From Coptis chinensis (taxonomy: Eukaryota > Streptophyta > Magnoliopsida > Ranunculales > Ranunculaceae), in NCBI GenBank assembly GCA_015680905.1, contig CM027377.1, positions 9,386,501 to 9,450,500 of the forward strand: 64,000 nucleotides of DNA. Direction: 5' to 3'. The notes under the pieces are model-generated. The model saw only the letters and a list, made by a program, of their open reading frames with translations. It searched no databases and was not told the origin of the DNA. Positions 46,520-58,901 of this stretch are shown one piece after another. Position 1 is the stretch's first letter; each line of letters starts with the position of its first letter. Both the position numbers and the translations under genes were made by a program.

Positions 46520-47464
46520 GGTATTGTTTTAATATGGTAAAATATATAAGTAGGAAGCTACCAGTTACATGATTCATCATGGGTTATGGGGGTAATGAAT
46601 CAAGCAGTAGCTAGACTTGCTAGCAATGTTTTTGAGTGTGGTTGATGATGCTATTTTGAACTTTGCCCCTCCACTGAATGTATAATGGAAAAAACTCTCT
46701 GGGGTATTTATGATACAAGTCATTGAATGCAGCTGACAAGGTGTTCCTCTCAACCTATATTTTGGCACATTTAACGTCCAAAGTTCCTATCTGTTTTGGT
46801 GATGAGGTATGTTGGCTAAACTTTTTGAGTGATTATATTGCAAATTGGTTCATGGGGGATTCTATAAACTGCTCATTCCATTTATACTCTTTTTTTTATT
46901 GTTAAACTTCTATTTACTCACTCTACCGAGTGACTATATATGTAATGAAGAACTTTTGTGGATTGACACTTTTTCTGCAAAAGTCTATTTGAATACGTTT
47001 CTTTGTTTCGATGGTCATGTGTCCTCAAGTCTATCTGAATAACATTCTTATATTAGTTAGTTTAAATTGGTACTCGCCTCTTGATATTGTTGTATTAAGA
47101 TTGTAGTATTATTCTTATATATATATATATATTAGGGAACATTTGTATAGGTTTATCTTAGTTTTGCCTGTAAAATGTTTTTGCTACGTTTTGGTATACA
47201 CCTCACATATTCTATTACTATCTTGAAAAACAACGCTTTAAAATCAAACGAGAGGATAAATAACCAAATACCAAGAAATAATGTCTAGGAATTAAGGTAA
47301 TTTACTCATTCAATAATAGTCATAAATAAAATATTGAAATAATAAATAACTGACGCTTAAAATTATTCTTATTGCAGGAAAGATTGTGATTGACTCATCA
47401 ATGGACTCCTGACATATACAATGAAGTGCGCCAAAAAATTTACGTTGCAGACATACAAAAAAAT
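46520..47464. other. Intergenic sequence, nothing recognised
   Basis: AT-rich, with a TA microsatellite at about 47120-47132. No gene is recognised. Confidence 0.55.
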
Positions 47465-47716
47465 GCTCAAGTTATATATTGAAAGTTACTTTTATTAGAT
47501 TTTTTTGTTATTCCAAGGGATAATATACTTACATTAAACTCACTTTTCTGTCATTGTCTTTCATTTAAACTATTTGTGATGAAGCTTACCGCTCAAGTTA
47601 TATATTGAAAGTTACTTTTATTAGATTTTTTTGTTATTCCAAGAGATAATATACTTACATTAAACTCACTTTTCTGTCATTGTCTTTCATTTAAACTATT
47701 TGTGATGAAGCTTACT
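47465..47716. repeat. 126-bp tandem duplication
   Basis: Two almost identical copies start GCTCAAGTTATATATTGAAA (47465 and 47591) and end GATGAAGCTTAC. The unit is unrelated to the 126-bp repeat near 32 kb despite the equal length. The high identity suggests a recent event. Confidence 0.9.
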
Positions 47717-48791
47717 GCACCAAACATATTTTGTCAATTGTCTTTCCAATATGCAACATATGTTGGTAGTCAATTTCATTGGAGTCTTTTAGTCGGCTGT
47801 TCAATGAACATATCATATTCTATGTTGGTTATATTTCTATAGTAGTTATAGAAACATTCTTACAATGGTGTTGTTTTACCTATATTATTTGAATTGATTG
47901 TGTTCTGCCTATTGTCTCATATTATGCTACAAGTTTTATTTCAGTATGATTTACTGATTACTGAGTAGCTTACTTAACTTGGTTCCCATACTCCTTCATC
48001 GGCAACCTGACAACTTATTGCAACAGGAACAATAATAACCCAAAACTAGAAATAAAACCATTTTAAAAAAAAAAAATTAGAAAAACATAAACCCTTCAAA
48101 CAAAATATATATATTATAAACAATGAATCATTAGCTATCAATATACATATATTATTTATTCAAGTATACTTTAGGCTTTTGAGTCATTAGCTATCTATGT
48201 AGTAAGTCTGGCCACGGCCAGGCCAAATGGCTAATCTATATTAAATTCTTAGTATTGAACGCATTCTAGTTTTATGAATTGAAATAAATGTATAATTTTG
48301 TTGATTTTTATTGGTTAGACTTTTTGTAGAAAGAAAAAAAAATAATAATAATAAAAATAATAAAAAATAAAAATAAAAATGAATAGTATTTTTTTTTTTG
48401 GGTTGGGTGGTGTACACATAATCTCGCACCCTGCCCAAAAGTGAATCTATTCTGTTTTGGATAAATCTGTTTTGGAATTTTCATCTAAAGAAATGAACTA
48501 CCCTGCACCTGTTGGATTACCAAAAAGAGCAGGAAAAGAAATTAAAATAGAATAAAACCAAGGCAATTTCTATCATACAAAGTATATCTGTCCCAAGGCA
48601 ATTTCTATCATAAGTATATCTGTCCTTAATTATATTGAGAATCTTCTGTATATCGACCAATTTTCTAGTCTAGTGCAAAGAGAAAAATTCCCATTTTTTC
48701 AATGGTCGTCCTTAACGGTAGAGAATCAATATCTAATCTTAGTTATGTTAATCGAATTTTCTATTTTTAGCTTTGTCAACTTTACAAAACA
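47717..48791. other. Upstream region of the OPT gene
   Basis: AT-rich DNA. A short direct repeat of ~34 bp (AAGGCAATTTCTATCATA... AGTATATCTGTCC) lies at about 48563-48627. The promoter and 5' leader of the OPT gene should be in the last few hundred bases, but I cannot point to a TATA box with confidence. Confidence 0.55.
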
Positions 48792-51700
48792 ATGTTTTCA
48801 GCCCTCGGCAGACTTTACAATTTACAGACACTGTCCATGGAAACAGAACATGTTGGTCCTCGGTCAAGAAGAGACATGGGAGAGGGTCACCAGGAGTCCA
48901 TGGAAATAGAACATGTTGGTCCTCGGCCAAGAAGAGACATGGGAGAGGACCACCAGGAGTCCAAGGAAAAACATTCAAAGACGTCAGAAGGTCCCTACTT
49001 TTTTTATTAATGAAACTGCTTTTTCTGTTTTAACAACGTTTTTCGTGTTGTTTCAACAATTCCATGGAATCCTTTTGGAAATAATTCATCTAGTGTATAG
49101 TGTAGGGAGAATATATTACATTTACATAATGGTAAATGGATCATCTATATATATCAAAAGCTTGCAACAAGTTTGGCATTTGCAAAAGTTGATAGTATTT
49201 GAAACAGCACTAACTTTTACAAGTTATTTCTAAGCATTTCACCATGCATGCCTACCATATGCAATACTAACTTATTTTCTTTTTATTAATGTTTTCATGT
49301 ATTACCCTGCAGTAGTAGAAGAAGTTGATGACAATCCTATAGAAGAAGTCAGATTGACAGTTCCAATTACGGACGATCCAGATTTACCATGTCTAACGTT
49401 CAGAACATGGCTTATAGGCATTTCTTCATGTATAATTCTTGCGTTCTTGAATCAGTTTTTTGGCTACCGGCAAAATCCTCTTTCTTTAGGCTCGGTTTCT
49501 GTTCAAATTGTTGCCCTCCCAATTGGAAGGTTTTTGGCAGCAACTCTGCCAACCAAACAGATAAGAATTCCAATGACGAAATGGTCTTTCTCACTGAATC
49601 CAGGACCGTTCAATCTAAAAGAGCATGTGTTAATCATTATAATGGCAAGTGCAGGCTCAGGTGGTGTGTATGCCGTTGGTATTATTACCATTGTTAAAGC
49701 TTTTTACCGTAAACAACTTAATCCTACTGCGGCCTTCTTGTTATGCCATACTACTCAGGTACATAGTGTTACAATTTCAAAAACTTTTTCATAGTGCGAG
49801 TTAAGGTGGTTCTGTAACTTCTGCTGGGATTGCCACAGTAAATTAAAATTTTTAGTGGCGTGTATAATTTCTTCCTAGGCCTTGATTCTTCTTGAACAAG
49901 ATGAGACTGACCTGGCTTTCCGCGACCTCTTTCTTATGTTTCATTTGCTGTTTCTGAAATTCAGTTGTTAGGATATGGATGGGCTGGTATATTCAGGAAA
50001 TATCTTGTGGATTCTCCCTATATGTGGTGGCCATCAAACTTAGTTCAAGTTTCTCTGTTCAGGTGTTGCATCTCTATCTCTCCTATAGACAGCCATCTCG
50101 ATCCTTCTATATATGTTCACTGTTTTCTGATCAATTGTTTGCATATATTATACAGGGCGTTGCATGAGAAAGATAAAAGGCCGAGGGGAGGACTATCAAG
50201 GCTACAATTCTTTCTTGCGGTCCTCATAGCAAGTTTTTCATATTACATCATCCCAGGCTATTTGTTCCCAGGGATTACTTCTCTATCTTTTGTTTGTTGG
50301 ATATGGAAAGACTCGGTCACAGCGCAGCAGATTGGATCAGGCCTCAAGGGTCTTGGAATCGGTTCCATAGCATTTGACTGGAATACTGCAGTTAGTTTTC
50401 TGGGAAGTCCCTTAGCTAGCCCTGGATTTACCATCCTTAATGTACTCTTTGGTTTCTTCCTAATTTCATATGTCCTTGTTCCAGCTTCATACTGGACTAA
50501 TTCATTTGATTCAAAGAAATTTCCCTTGTTCTCTTCTCATCTGTTTGACACTACTGGGAAGACGTACAACCTTTCTCGAATTTTAGACGAAGAAACATTC
50601 GGGTTTAACCAAGTGGGCTATGATGCTTATAGTAAAGTCCACCTTAGCATCTTCTTTCTCTTCAGCTACTGTCTGAGTTTCGCGGCCCTCTCAGCGACAA
50701 TCTCCCATGTTGCATTTTTCCATGGAGGGTACATTCCTTCAATTCGTCAATTATTCCTATTTTCCTAACCCATGTTTATTGTCATAATAACTTTGCTTTG
50801 ACCAAATCTGTGTCTAAACCTCTCTAGATCAATCTGGAAATCGTGGAAACAAACAAGAACAATGGCTCATGATCAACCTCCAGATGTGCATGCAAGATTG
50901 ATGAGGAGATATGAACAAGTTCCTCAATGGTGGTTTCACACAATCCTAGTTCTGATGATAGCTCTTTCCTTGGTAGCTTGTGAAGGGTTTAACAAACAGC
51001 TTCAACTACCTTGGTGGGGACTTCTGTTAGCGCTTGGCATGGCTCTGTTTTTCACCTTACCTATTGCAATCCTAACATCAACAACAAACCAGGTAAGACT
51101 TGTCTTAATAATCATAGTTCATTCTATAATACAATCACTTCCAATGACTAATGTAAAGCACGTTTTGCAAATGTATAATTAGTAGTTAACCATGTTTTAC
51201 TTAAGAAAATAAAAGTACCTAATCAATGTCATTTTTGTGTGAAGGCCCCAGGACTGAACGTGATTACGGAAATGGTCATTGGATATCTGTACCCTGGGAG
51301 GCCTCTTGCTAACGTAGCTTTCAAGACCTATGGTTATATCAGCATGGTTCAGGCAGTGAGTTTTCTGGGTGATTTCAAACTAGGCCACTACATGAAAATC
51401 CCTCCGAAATCTATGTTCCACGCTCAGGTAAATTTACACTTCAATATATAGTCAGCTTTGTACTACTAATTTTACATGTGCTCCCTGACCTGTTCTGCAC
51501 TGATTTCTATTTCAGCTGGCAGGCACAGTGGTTGCAACAACGGTTTATTTTGGCACAGCACAGTGGTTACTTAATACCATTCCACACATTTGTGATACAG
51601 ACAATTTGCCTGAAGGAAGTCCGTGGACTTGTCCTGGGGACGAAGTCTTCTACAATGCTTCGATTATATGGGGTGTTGTGGGCCCCCAGCGCATGTTCGG

Positions 51701-52136
51701 AAATCTTGGACTCTATCTCTTTAGTAATTGGTTCTTCCTAATTGGTGCTATAGCGCCAGCCATTGTCTGGTTTCTTACCAAAAAATTTCCAGGGAACAAG
51801 TTTATCAGTGCGATCAACATTCCTGTGATCTTTACAGCCACAAGTATGATGCCCCCTGCTAGAGCAATCAACTACATTACATGGGGAATTTGGGGCGTCT
51901 TCTTTAACATCTACATATATAAGAAACACAAGGCATGGTGGGCACGACACAATTACATACTATCGGCTGGCTTGGATGCAGGAATCGCCTTCATGGCCAC
52001 AATTGCCTACTTCGCTCTCCAAATGCGTGATATAAATGGTATCACATGGTGGGGTTTAGATTACGATGATCATTGTCCTTTGGCTGCTTGTCCTACTGCT
52101 CCTGGGATTGTAAAAAAAGGATGCCCTGTTTTCTGA
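48792..52136 (+). CDS. Oligopeptide transporter, OPT family (7 exons)
   Basis: A proton-coupled membrane transporter of the plant OPT family, moving small peptides or peptide-like or metal-chelate substrates. Exons: 48792-48990, 49313-49758, 49965-50062, 50156-50728, 50828-51092, 51245-51427 and 51516-52136, all with GT/AG borders and matching phases, giving 794 residues; the ATG at 48837 would give 779. Family marks include [77 protein letters not shown] and the end [20 protein letters not shown]. Many hydrophobic segments are spread from about residue 90 to the C-terminus. Exon 1 encodes a polar, cytosol-like N-terminus with two 21-residue repeats. No break is seen. It lies next to its own decayed tandem copy. 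Substrate cannot be read from the sequence. Confidence 0.92.
48835..48960 (+). repeat. 63-bp x2 in-frame repeat in OPT exon 1
   Basis: Two 63-bp units (from CCATGGAAACAGAACATG and CCATGGAAATAGAACATG) encode [20 protein letters not shown](S) and [20 protein letters not shown](S). Both units begin with ATG. The copies differ at only a few bases, which implies a recent duplication in this lineage. Confidence 0.9.
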
Positions 52137-52779
52137 GAGTTCCGCCTAGTAGACCTTTGTGTAAATTTGACAGAAGTGCTTTCTCCATGGGCGGTTATTC
52201 ATCTTTTCCGTTATTGTATTGTCTCTTCTTCTTCTTCTTCTTGTTTTTTTTATAGAGAATTGAAACTCCAAAGCATATGTAAAACGAATCAATGGTCTCT
52301 GTATTGTATATATTGTTGCTGTGAATATCTTTGTTTCAAGTTTGGTCTTTCTTTCTGAAGTGTATGTAAATCTCGTTGTTTATAGTTGAAGAAGATGGAT
52401 TGCAACTTACAAAATTTGGCCAAAGTGTTACTAAGCAATGTTTAAAAAAGTGTTTGAGGCGCGTAGGCCTTGAGGCGCAGGCGAGGTGTACCTATAATGC
52501 CCTAGAAGCGTTGAGTAATGCGTATATGCATAGGAGCCGTACGCTTCTGTGTGTGAGGCGTTCCTGAGGCATTGAGGCGTACACCTTAGTTGTGAGGGGT
52601 AAGCCTCCATCGCCAGACTTTAGGTCATATATATATTTTTTTCAAGTAGACATCAACAAGAAGTAATATTAATGTATCAGCCACCATGATGCTTCCAAGC
52701 TCATCCAATAAAAGCAACTGATTCTGGAAGTTAAAAGAAATTTTGACAAATACCTTGATTCGTCCCGGTTCCCCTGCTA

Positions 52780-54750
52780 GAACAAGATGAAACTAACATG
52801 GCTTTTCCGCGATCACATAAACTGGCAGTTCTTATGTTTCCCTGTGATGTTTCTGATATTCAGTTGTTAGGATATGGAAGGGTGGTGTATTCAGGAACTA
52901 CCTTGTAGATTCTCCTTAAAAGTGATGACCTTCAATGTTCAGGTCTCTTATTCATGCAGCCATATCTCTATCTCTCCTGCACTGCTGCACATATATATCC
53001 CATGTTTTTCTGTCAGTGTCAATGTTCCATGATCGATTGCTTGTAAATGTATGTACAGTTTATTGGATGAGCATGAGAATAGGCCAAGAGGAGTAACACG
53101 GCAACAATCCTTTGTTTTGGTTACCACGTTTTGCATACTACGCTATCCCAGATTAGATCAGACCTCCATGATGCAAATAAATTTCCTATTTACTCCTGTA
53201 CGATTCTACTGGAACAGAGCACAACACTACTCAATTTTTGATGAGCATACGCCTTCACCGCTTCACGTTCACCTTAGCATCTTCTTTGTGTATGAGTTTT
53301 GCTGCTGTATCAACAGCGCCTCTCACATGTTGATCTCTTCCGTGGAAGTTACATTTAATCATTTATCCTTTCTTTCTATCTTCATAATCCAAGTTTGTCA
53401 TCATAGTGGCTTAATTGTTTTGACCAAATCGATCCGTGTTTACACCTCTCTAGCTCAATCAGGAAAATCTAGAAATATACGGAAGTCAAAGACGTACGAT
53501 TAGGCTGCAGATATGCGTGGAAGATTGATGAAGAACTATGAACCAGTTCCTGAATGGTGTTATCATACACTCCTAGTAGTTCTGATGGTAACTCGTCCCA
53601 GGGCTGCCTGTGAAGGGTAAAACAACAACTTCAGCTACCGTATTGGGGATATTTATTAGTACGTGCAATTGCTGTGGAGTCTTAACAGTACCCATTGGAA
53701 TTTGAAATCATCGCATCAACTATAAACTGGGTAAGAGTGTAAGACTTGTTTTTGATATTCAGCGTTCATTACATTATCAGATTTTCCGACAACTTCTTAG
53801 AAGTACGTAAACGTTGATGTGAAATTAGTAGCTAAACAATGCGATTTATACGTACATAAACTCCCCAGCACTTAACGTGACCCTGGGAAGACCTACGACG
53901 ATTCTATCAGCACGCACGATTCTCATCAGTTTTCCAAGTAATTTCAAGCTAGGCCAGTAAGGCCACTGCATGAGAAGCCACGTTCAGGCAATTCTTGACT
54001 AAAATGAAAATATGAAATAGTTAACTTTTACCCTTGTAAAACATGCGTTCTGTTCTTCTTTAAAAACGAGGGTGAACTAGTGTTACCCCCACTAGATGAG
54101 CCAATTAGGATTTCCCCACCAGATGGAAAATTAGGGTCTCCTCCCTAAAACACGGTCAACTTGATTTGACCATTGAAAATGACATAAATACCCCTACCTA
54201 ATTAAAACCATTTTCTTTTTAAAAACAATGAGGGCATTTGTGTAATTTTCAATTATTTGACTTGAAAGTTAACGGTCAAACCAAGTTGACCGTGTGTTTA
54301 GGGGGAAACCCTAATTTCCCATCTAGTGGGAGGGGAAATCCTAATTGGCTCATGGGGGTAATACTAGTTAACCCTAAAAACAATTACGTTCGCATCCACA
54401 GTATCCAGTGTGCAGTATATAAACTATAAAGACTACACATGCAAATACCACTTACACCATAAATATGCATCGTTGGGCACGGTAGTTTAAACAGCCGTCT
54501 ACTTGCTACTGAAAGTGTCCTACAAATGCGATCCAGAACACCAGACAATTTACCACTTGAAAGGACATGGACACGCCCCAAGTGGGGGGGGTAATACTAG
54601 TTAACCCTTCATTATTACAAGGAGTATACTGGTTCTGCAACCCATGTTTGCAAATCGTTGATTTAAAGTGAAAACCAACTGGTGTTTCCTCATTGTTTTG
54701 CTGGCGCCAGTCATTCTGTTGTTTCTTTCAAAATTCAAATAGCAAGAGAA
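52780..54750 (+). pseudogene. OPT transporter pseudogene (tandem copy)
   Basis: Pieces parallel the intact OPT gene in order. The intron 2/exon 3 region (TTGTTAGGATATGGAAGGG at 52865, followed by a frame-breaking TAG), a piece of exon 4 (about 53060-53150 and 53260-53345), exon 5 (about 53450-53640) and exon 6 (about 53880-53990) are present. After a MITE insertion comes a trace of exon 7 (GCGCCAGTCATTCTG, about 54705-54745). Exons 1 and 2 and most of exon 7 are missing, and stops and deletions are frequent. It arose by tandem duplication and decayed. Confidence 0.85.
54069..54375. mobile_element. MITE with ~65-bp terminal inverted repeats
   Basis: AGGGTGAACTAGTGTTACCC (left) and its near-complement GGGTAATACTAGTTAACCCT (right) start long inverted repeats that run ~65 bp inward (GAGCCAATTAGGATTTCCCC shared). 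AAAAAC at 54062-54067 and 54376-54381 may be the target duplication. It lies inside the OPT pseudogene. A solitary copy of its right end (GGGGGTAATACTAGTTAACC) recurs at 54586-54607. Confidence 0.85.
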
Positions 54751-55065
54751 CACAAAATTTCGATTGGCACTGGAGGTAGCATTTCAAACAAGACAAGGAT
54801 GAGTGTACAACGATGAGGGTATAATAGTGAGCATAGGAACTCGTCAGAAGGTACCATAAACAATGTCAGGCATGGTTTACAACTTCAGAATAAATGTGAT
54901 TGTAACTATGCTTCCTACCCGATTTACAGAAACATGGATTGGCATCAAAGGAGAATTGTGGTAGAAACAAATATGAAAAGATAGAAGGGGAAAGGAAGAT
55001 GGGGCAAACAAAGAGACGAACACAAACCATGAACAATGTCAGACATGGATTACAAATTCATAATA

Positions 55066-55353
55066 AGAACCTGTTTGTTTTCCTGATCTAAAACCGAGTC
55101 CGAATCTGAATGATTGTCAGAGAAAGGAGGGTGGTAATAAGAGCTTTCACGATGGAGAGTTCACAGAGAAAGGAGGGTTGACTGAGTCCAATTTTCAAAC
55201 TTAATTGTTCAATCAGACTTTATCTCCTCTGTGGAGAGTTCTCTCTCCACCAAACTCTCCATTTCGAAAACCCAACTACCACTCAGCATCTCTCCCACTT
55301 CAACCAATCAGATTTGGACTCGTTTCAAATCAGAAACACAAAAAGTTCTTAAA
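55066..55353. mobile_element. MITE-like element, imperfect inverted ends
   Basis: The left end (AAGAACCTGTTTGTTTTCCT, later CGAGTCCGAATCTGA) pairs with the right end (TCAGATTTGGACTCG ... CACAAAAAGTTCTT). The pairing extends over ~50 bp with mismatches. No target duplication is clear. Confidence 0.5.
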
Positions 55354-55462
55354 TAGTTAAATGTAATTGTAACTTTACTTTCTCCACAAATTTAAAATCA
55401 GAAACACAAAAGGTTCTTAAATAGTTAAATATAATTGTAACTTTACTTTCTCCACAAATTTA
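55327..55462. repeat. 68-bp tandem duplication
   Basis: AAATCAGAAACACAAAA(A/G)G begins each copy (55327 and 55395), and both end CTTTCTCCACAAATTTA. The first copy overlaps the right end of the MITE-like element, so the duplication includes part of that terminus. Confidence 0.85.
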
Positions 55463-56388
55463 CATGAACATAGACTAGCGTTCAAAAGAAAATGATATAG
55501 AAACAAATATGAAAAGAAAGAAGCGAAACAGAAGACAGGGCAAACAAGAGACACAAACACTTGTGTTCAGTCGTACTTTAAGCTAAAAGACCCCTCGTGA
55601 GATGATCTTTAACTCTTGGTAAAGGTTACAGATACCTTCGGCATCGAGTAATAAGAAGTCATGCTCACTGGCTACACCTTTCAAATATAATCTAAACACA
55701 AACAGACAATTCACACATTTCAAATGCAATCCAACTAACTCATACAACAGTATTTGCAATATTTTTCTTTGTTAAACTCTAAATGCGTCTAGAACGCTTT
55801 AACACTGGATAAGTGTCTCACGAGATATGATTGTTCCAACTTCCAACTATCAAAGTCACAGACCACAATAAGCACATTTGATCAACACATAGTAAACAAT
55901 GAACAACGTCATACATGGTTTACAAATTCAGACTAACAGGCCGTTTGTTTTTCTGATTGGAAAACAAGCCCGAAACTGATTGGTTGGTAGACAAAGAAGG
56001 CAAGTGGTAATAATAGCTTTCGCTATAGAGATTGGTGGAGAGAAAACCACCACAAAGGAGGTGAAAGGCACTTGAGTTCGCTCGTAGTTAACCGAAAAGA
56101 CCTCCAATCTCATTGGGTTTAACCTTAAGTTTTATACACAAACCAGAAACATACCAACCAAATGCACTATTAAACTCTAGATGTGGAATATTAAAGTTAT
56201 GGGTCGCAAACATTTCATTGATACATCCTATTATACTTGATGCCAACTTATGCAGTCTAATTTCACCTTTTCAATATAATCCAAAAAATAACACGTAGCC
56301 AAGCTATGTTTTTAAAGTACATCTAAAATAGGAAAAACAAGTGTCTCCTAACCATGCTCAATGTAATACACTGCCACATCAGCATCAG

Positions 56389-56860
<472 letters not shown>

Positions 56861-56912
56861 TTACACCTCAAGGCTCCACTAGGTGCCAATAATTTTTTTT
56901 TTTAGGTGGTAA

Positions 56913-58025
56913 GGGCATCTCCAATGGAGAGTGTATATATACACCTCCACATAAGTGCCACATAGGTGCCATTAGGATTTTATGGCCCCTCTTACACATT
57001 AATAGTTTCCACATCCAAAATGGTTTCCAATGCAACAAAGTTTAAGAATTTGTAAAATTAAAAAACTGAGAAAAACCGACGGTCAAAGTCCGTCGTAAGG
57101 GGTTTAACAAAAAAAAACAAACCACACGTCACTTTGAGTAACGTCCGAAGTTTATTAAAACTGGGCCAACCAATAAATGACGGTCTTTACCCGTCGCAAA
57201 CGTTACAATTCTAAAAAAAAATAAAACAGACGTGAGTTTAAGTGACGTCCGAATTTCTTTTTAATTGGGACGTTGCTTCAAGTGACGTCCGAAATGTTTA
57301 TTAACTAATAGCCGGATGGGGAATTCCCCACCCCCTCTATTAGCTATTAGCTTATCACCCTGATTTACACCCCCATTGGAAACATGTTTTTTTGACATTT
57401 AGAGTATAAATTTTACACTTTAAACAATTTACACCCTCCATTGGAGATGCCCTCCATTAGGGATCTCCAATGGAGAATGGAAAAATCCACCTCCACATAG
57501 GCGCCATTAGGATTATACACTTTAGATAAATTCCAAATACATAAAGTGTATATTTACTATTTGTGGCTATTCCAATGGTAGGTGGAGGCAAATGTGTAAA
57601 AATAGATAGCAACGGACTTAAACTATCACAGCCCATTCAAAATAATGTAAAATAACGGATTTGGTCCGTCGCAAAAGCTTAAAACAAATAGTGGTCCACT
57701 TTCAAACGTCATTCAAAGCAACGTCCGTGTTTTTAAGTTTAATATATCACTGAGCGACGGACTTAAACCGTCGCAAACAGAAAAATAAAGCTTCAAACGT
57801 ATGTTGAAGTGGCATATGAGTTTTTAAGTTAAACAGACGTTATTTTAAGTGACGTCCGGGCTTTTTATTAACTAATAGCGAGAGGGGGAATTCCCCACCC
57901 TCTCTATTAGCTAATACACTATTACCTACTTCATATAAGCACCCCATCGGAGAGTTTTTTTATGTTTGGGGTGTAAAATTTCCACTTTATACAGTTTACA
58001 CCCCCCCCCCCCATTGGAGATGCCC
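56913..58025. mobile_element. Two head-to-tail PIF/Harbinger-like MITEs
   Basis: Outer ends GGGCATCTCCAATGG (56913) and CCATTGGAGATGCCC (ends 58025) are flanked by TAA (56910-56912 and 58026-58028). In the middle, an inner pair (GGAGATGCCC ending 57452, then TTA and GGGATCTCCAATGG from 57460) shows two related units joined head to tail. Each contains repeated ACGTCCG and CCGTCG motifs and a CTATTAGCTA stretch. No transposase is present. It is immediately upstream of RPL39. Confidence 0.75.
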
Positions 58026-58214
58026 TAAGCGAGGTTGTTTTAGAGGTCCCCTACCCCTTTTCATTAAATAAAAAAAGCTTTCAGTTACATCTCTCATACT
58101 CTCTTCCTATAGCATCATCATAGGCTATTTTCTTTCACTCTTTTTTTTTTTTTGACAATCGTCATCAGATATATATTAAGAAGGAAATATTACAGAGGTT
58201 GAATTTACAGACAC

Positions 58215-58893
58215 TCAATCCTCTCGCAGAATGTCCCTAAGCCATAAACGGAGGTTTAGTATCCATTCTGCAGAGTTAAAGTGTAGTTTTCCAAAAGCAG
58301 CTATGGTGTGAGCAGTTTTGTTAGATGTCGTGATGACCCATGTAAAGCTAACTTTGTCTAGTAATGACAAATTAGATAGTGCATCATTAAGGTATAGTTG
58401 AGAAGTCCAAGAGACATTAGCTTGTCCCTTCTCCAAAAAAGTGCTAACATTTTTGCAATTAGTCTCAACTTCCAATTGCATTAGTCTGAACTTCCTACTC
58501 CATATGATTGCTTGGAGCATTCCATGGCTTTCTGCATCTTCTGATGTGAGGTCCCATCCATGCCCAAGTCCTGCAACAATAAAATCACCCTTAGAGTTTC
58601 GAAGAACATAGCCATAGCTAGATTGTTTCCCTTTAACAAAGGAAGCATCAGTATTGAGTTTGAAGAAGTTGGAATGTGGTCGAGTCCAACTCACATGTTT
58701 GGGAACCATTGGGCCTGTCATAACTATGGGAGTTTTGACTTCCAAGTGTGTAGTTGATTGGAAGAACTTGTTGACTAACATTTGTAGTTTAAACAAATTA
58801 GGCTGCATTTTGGTATGCAAGACATTGCATCTTTCAAGCCATATTTGTCGATTTAGATAGAGACGTAACTTCGATCCATGTCGTTCAATTGGC
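58215..58893 (-). pseudogene. LINE RNase H domain
   Basis: The - strand open stretch reads SNFFKLNTDASFVKGKQSSY, then GYVLRNSKGDF, then EDAESHGMLQAI, matching the RNase H type found at the end of plant L1-like ORF2 (D, E and D acidic positions visible). The first ~18 codons of the open frame (to 58946) come from the inserted hAT element, so the LINE part starts at about 58893. Confidence 0.85.
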
Positions 58894-58901
58894 CATGTTA
58901 A

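Larger units (their letters stand above)
54751..56388. repeat. Region of dispersed duplications and small inverted-repeat elements
   Basis: No gene is seen. A ~40-bp sequence (AACAATGTCAGACATGG followed by TTACAAATTCA) recurs at about 54858, 55030 and 55897. A second shared block (AGAAACAAATATGAAAAGA) is at 54963 and 55499. Inverted ends at about 55066-55353 (AAGAACCTGTTTGTTTTCCTGAT against its near-complement) suggest a MITE; a related half-copy starts near 55938. A 68-bp tandem repeat is at 55327-55462. Confidence 0.6.

Noticed and set aside
52430..52620. GAGGCG-rich stretch after the OPT gene as a MITE
   Set aside because: The AGGCG units recur, but I found neither paired termini nor a target duplication.
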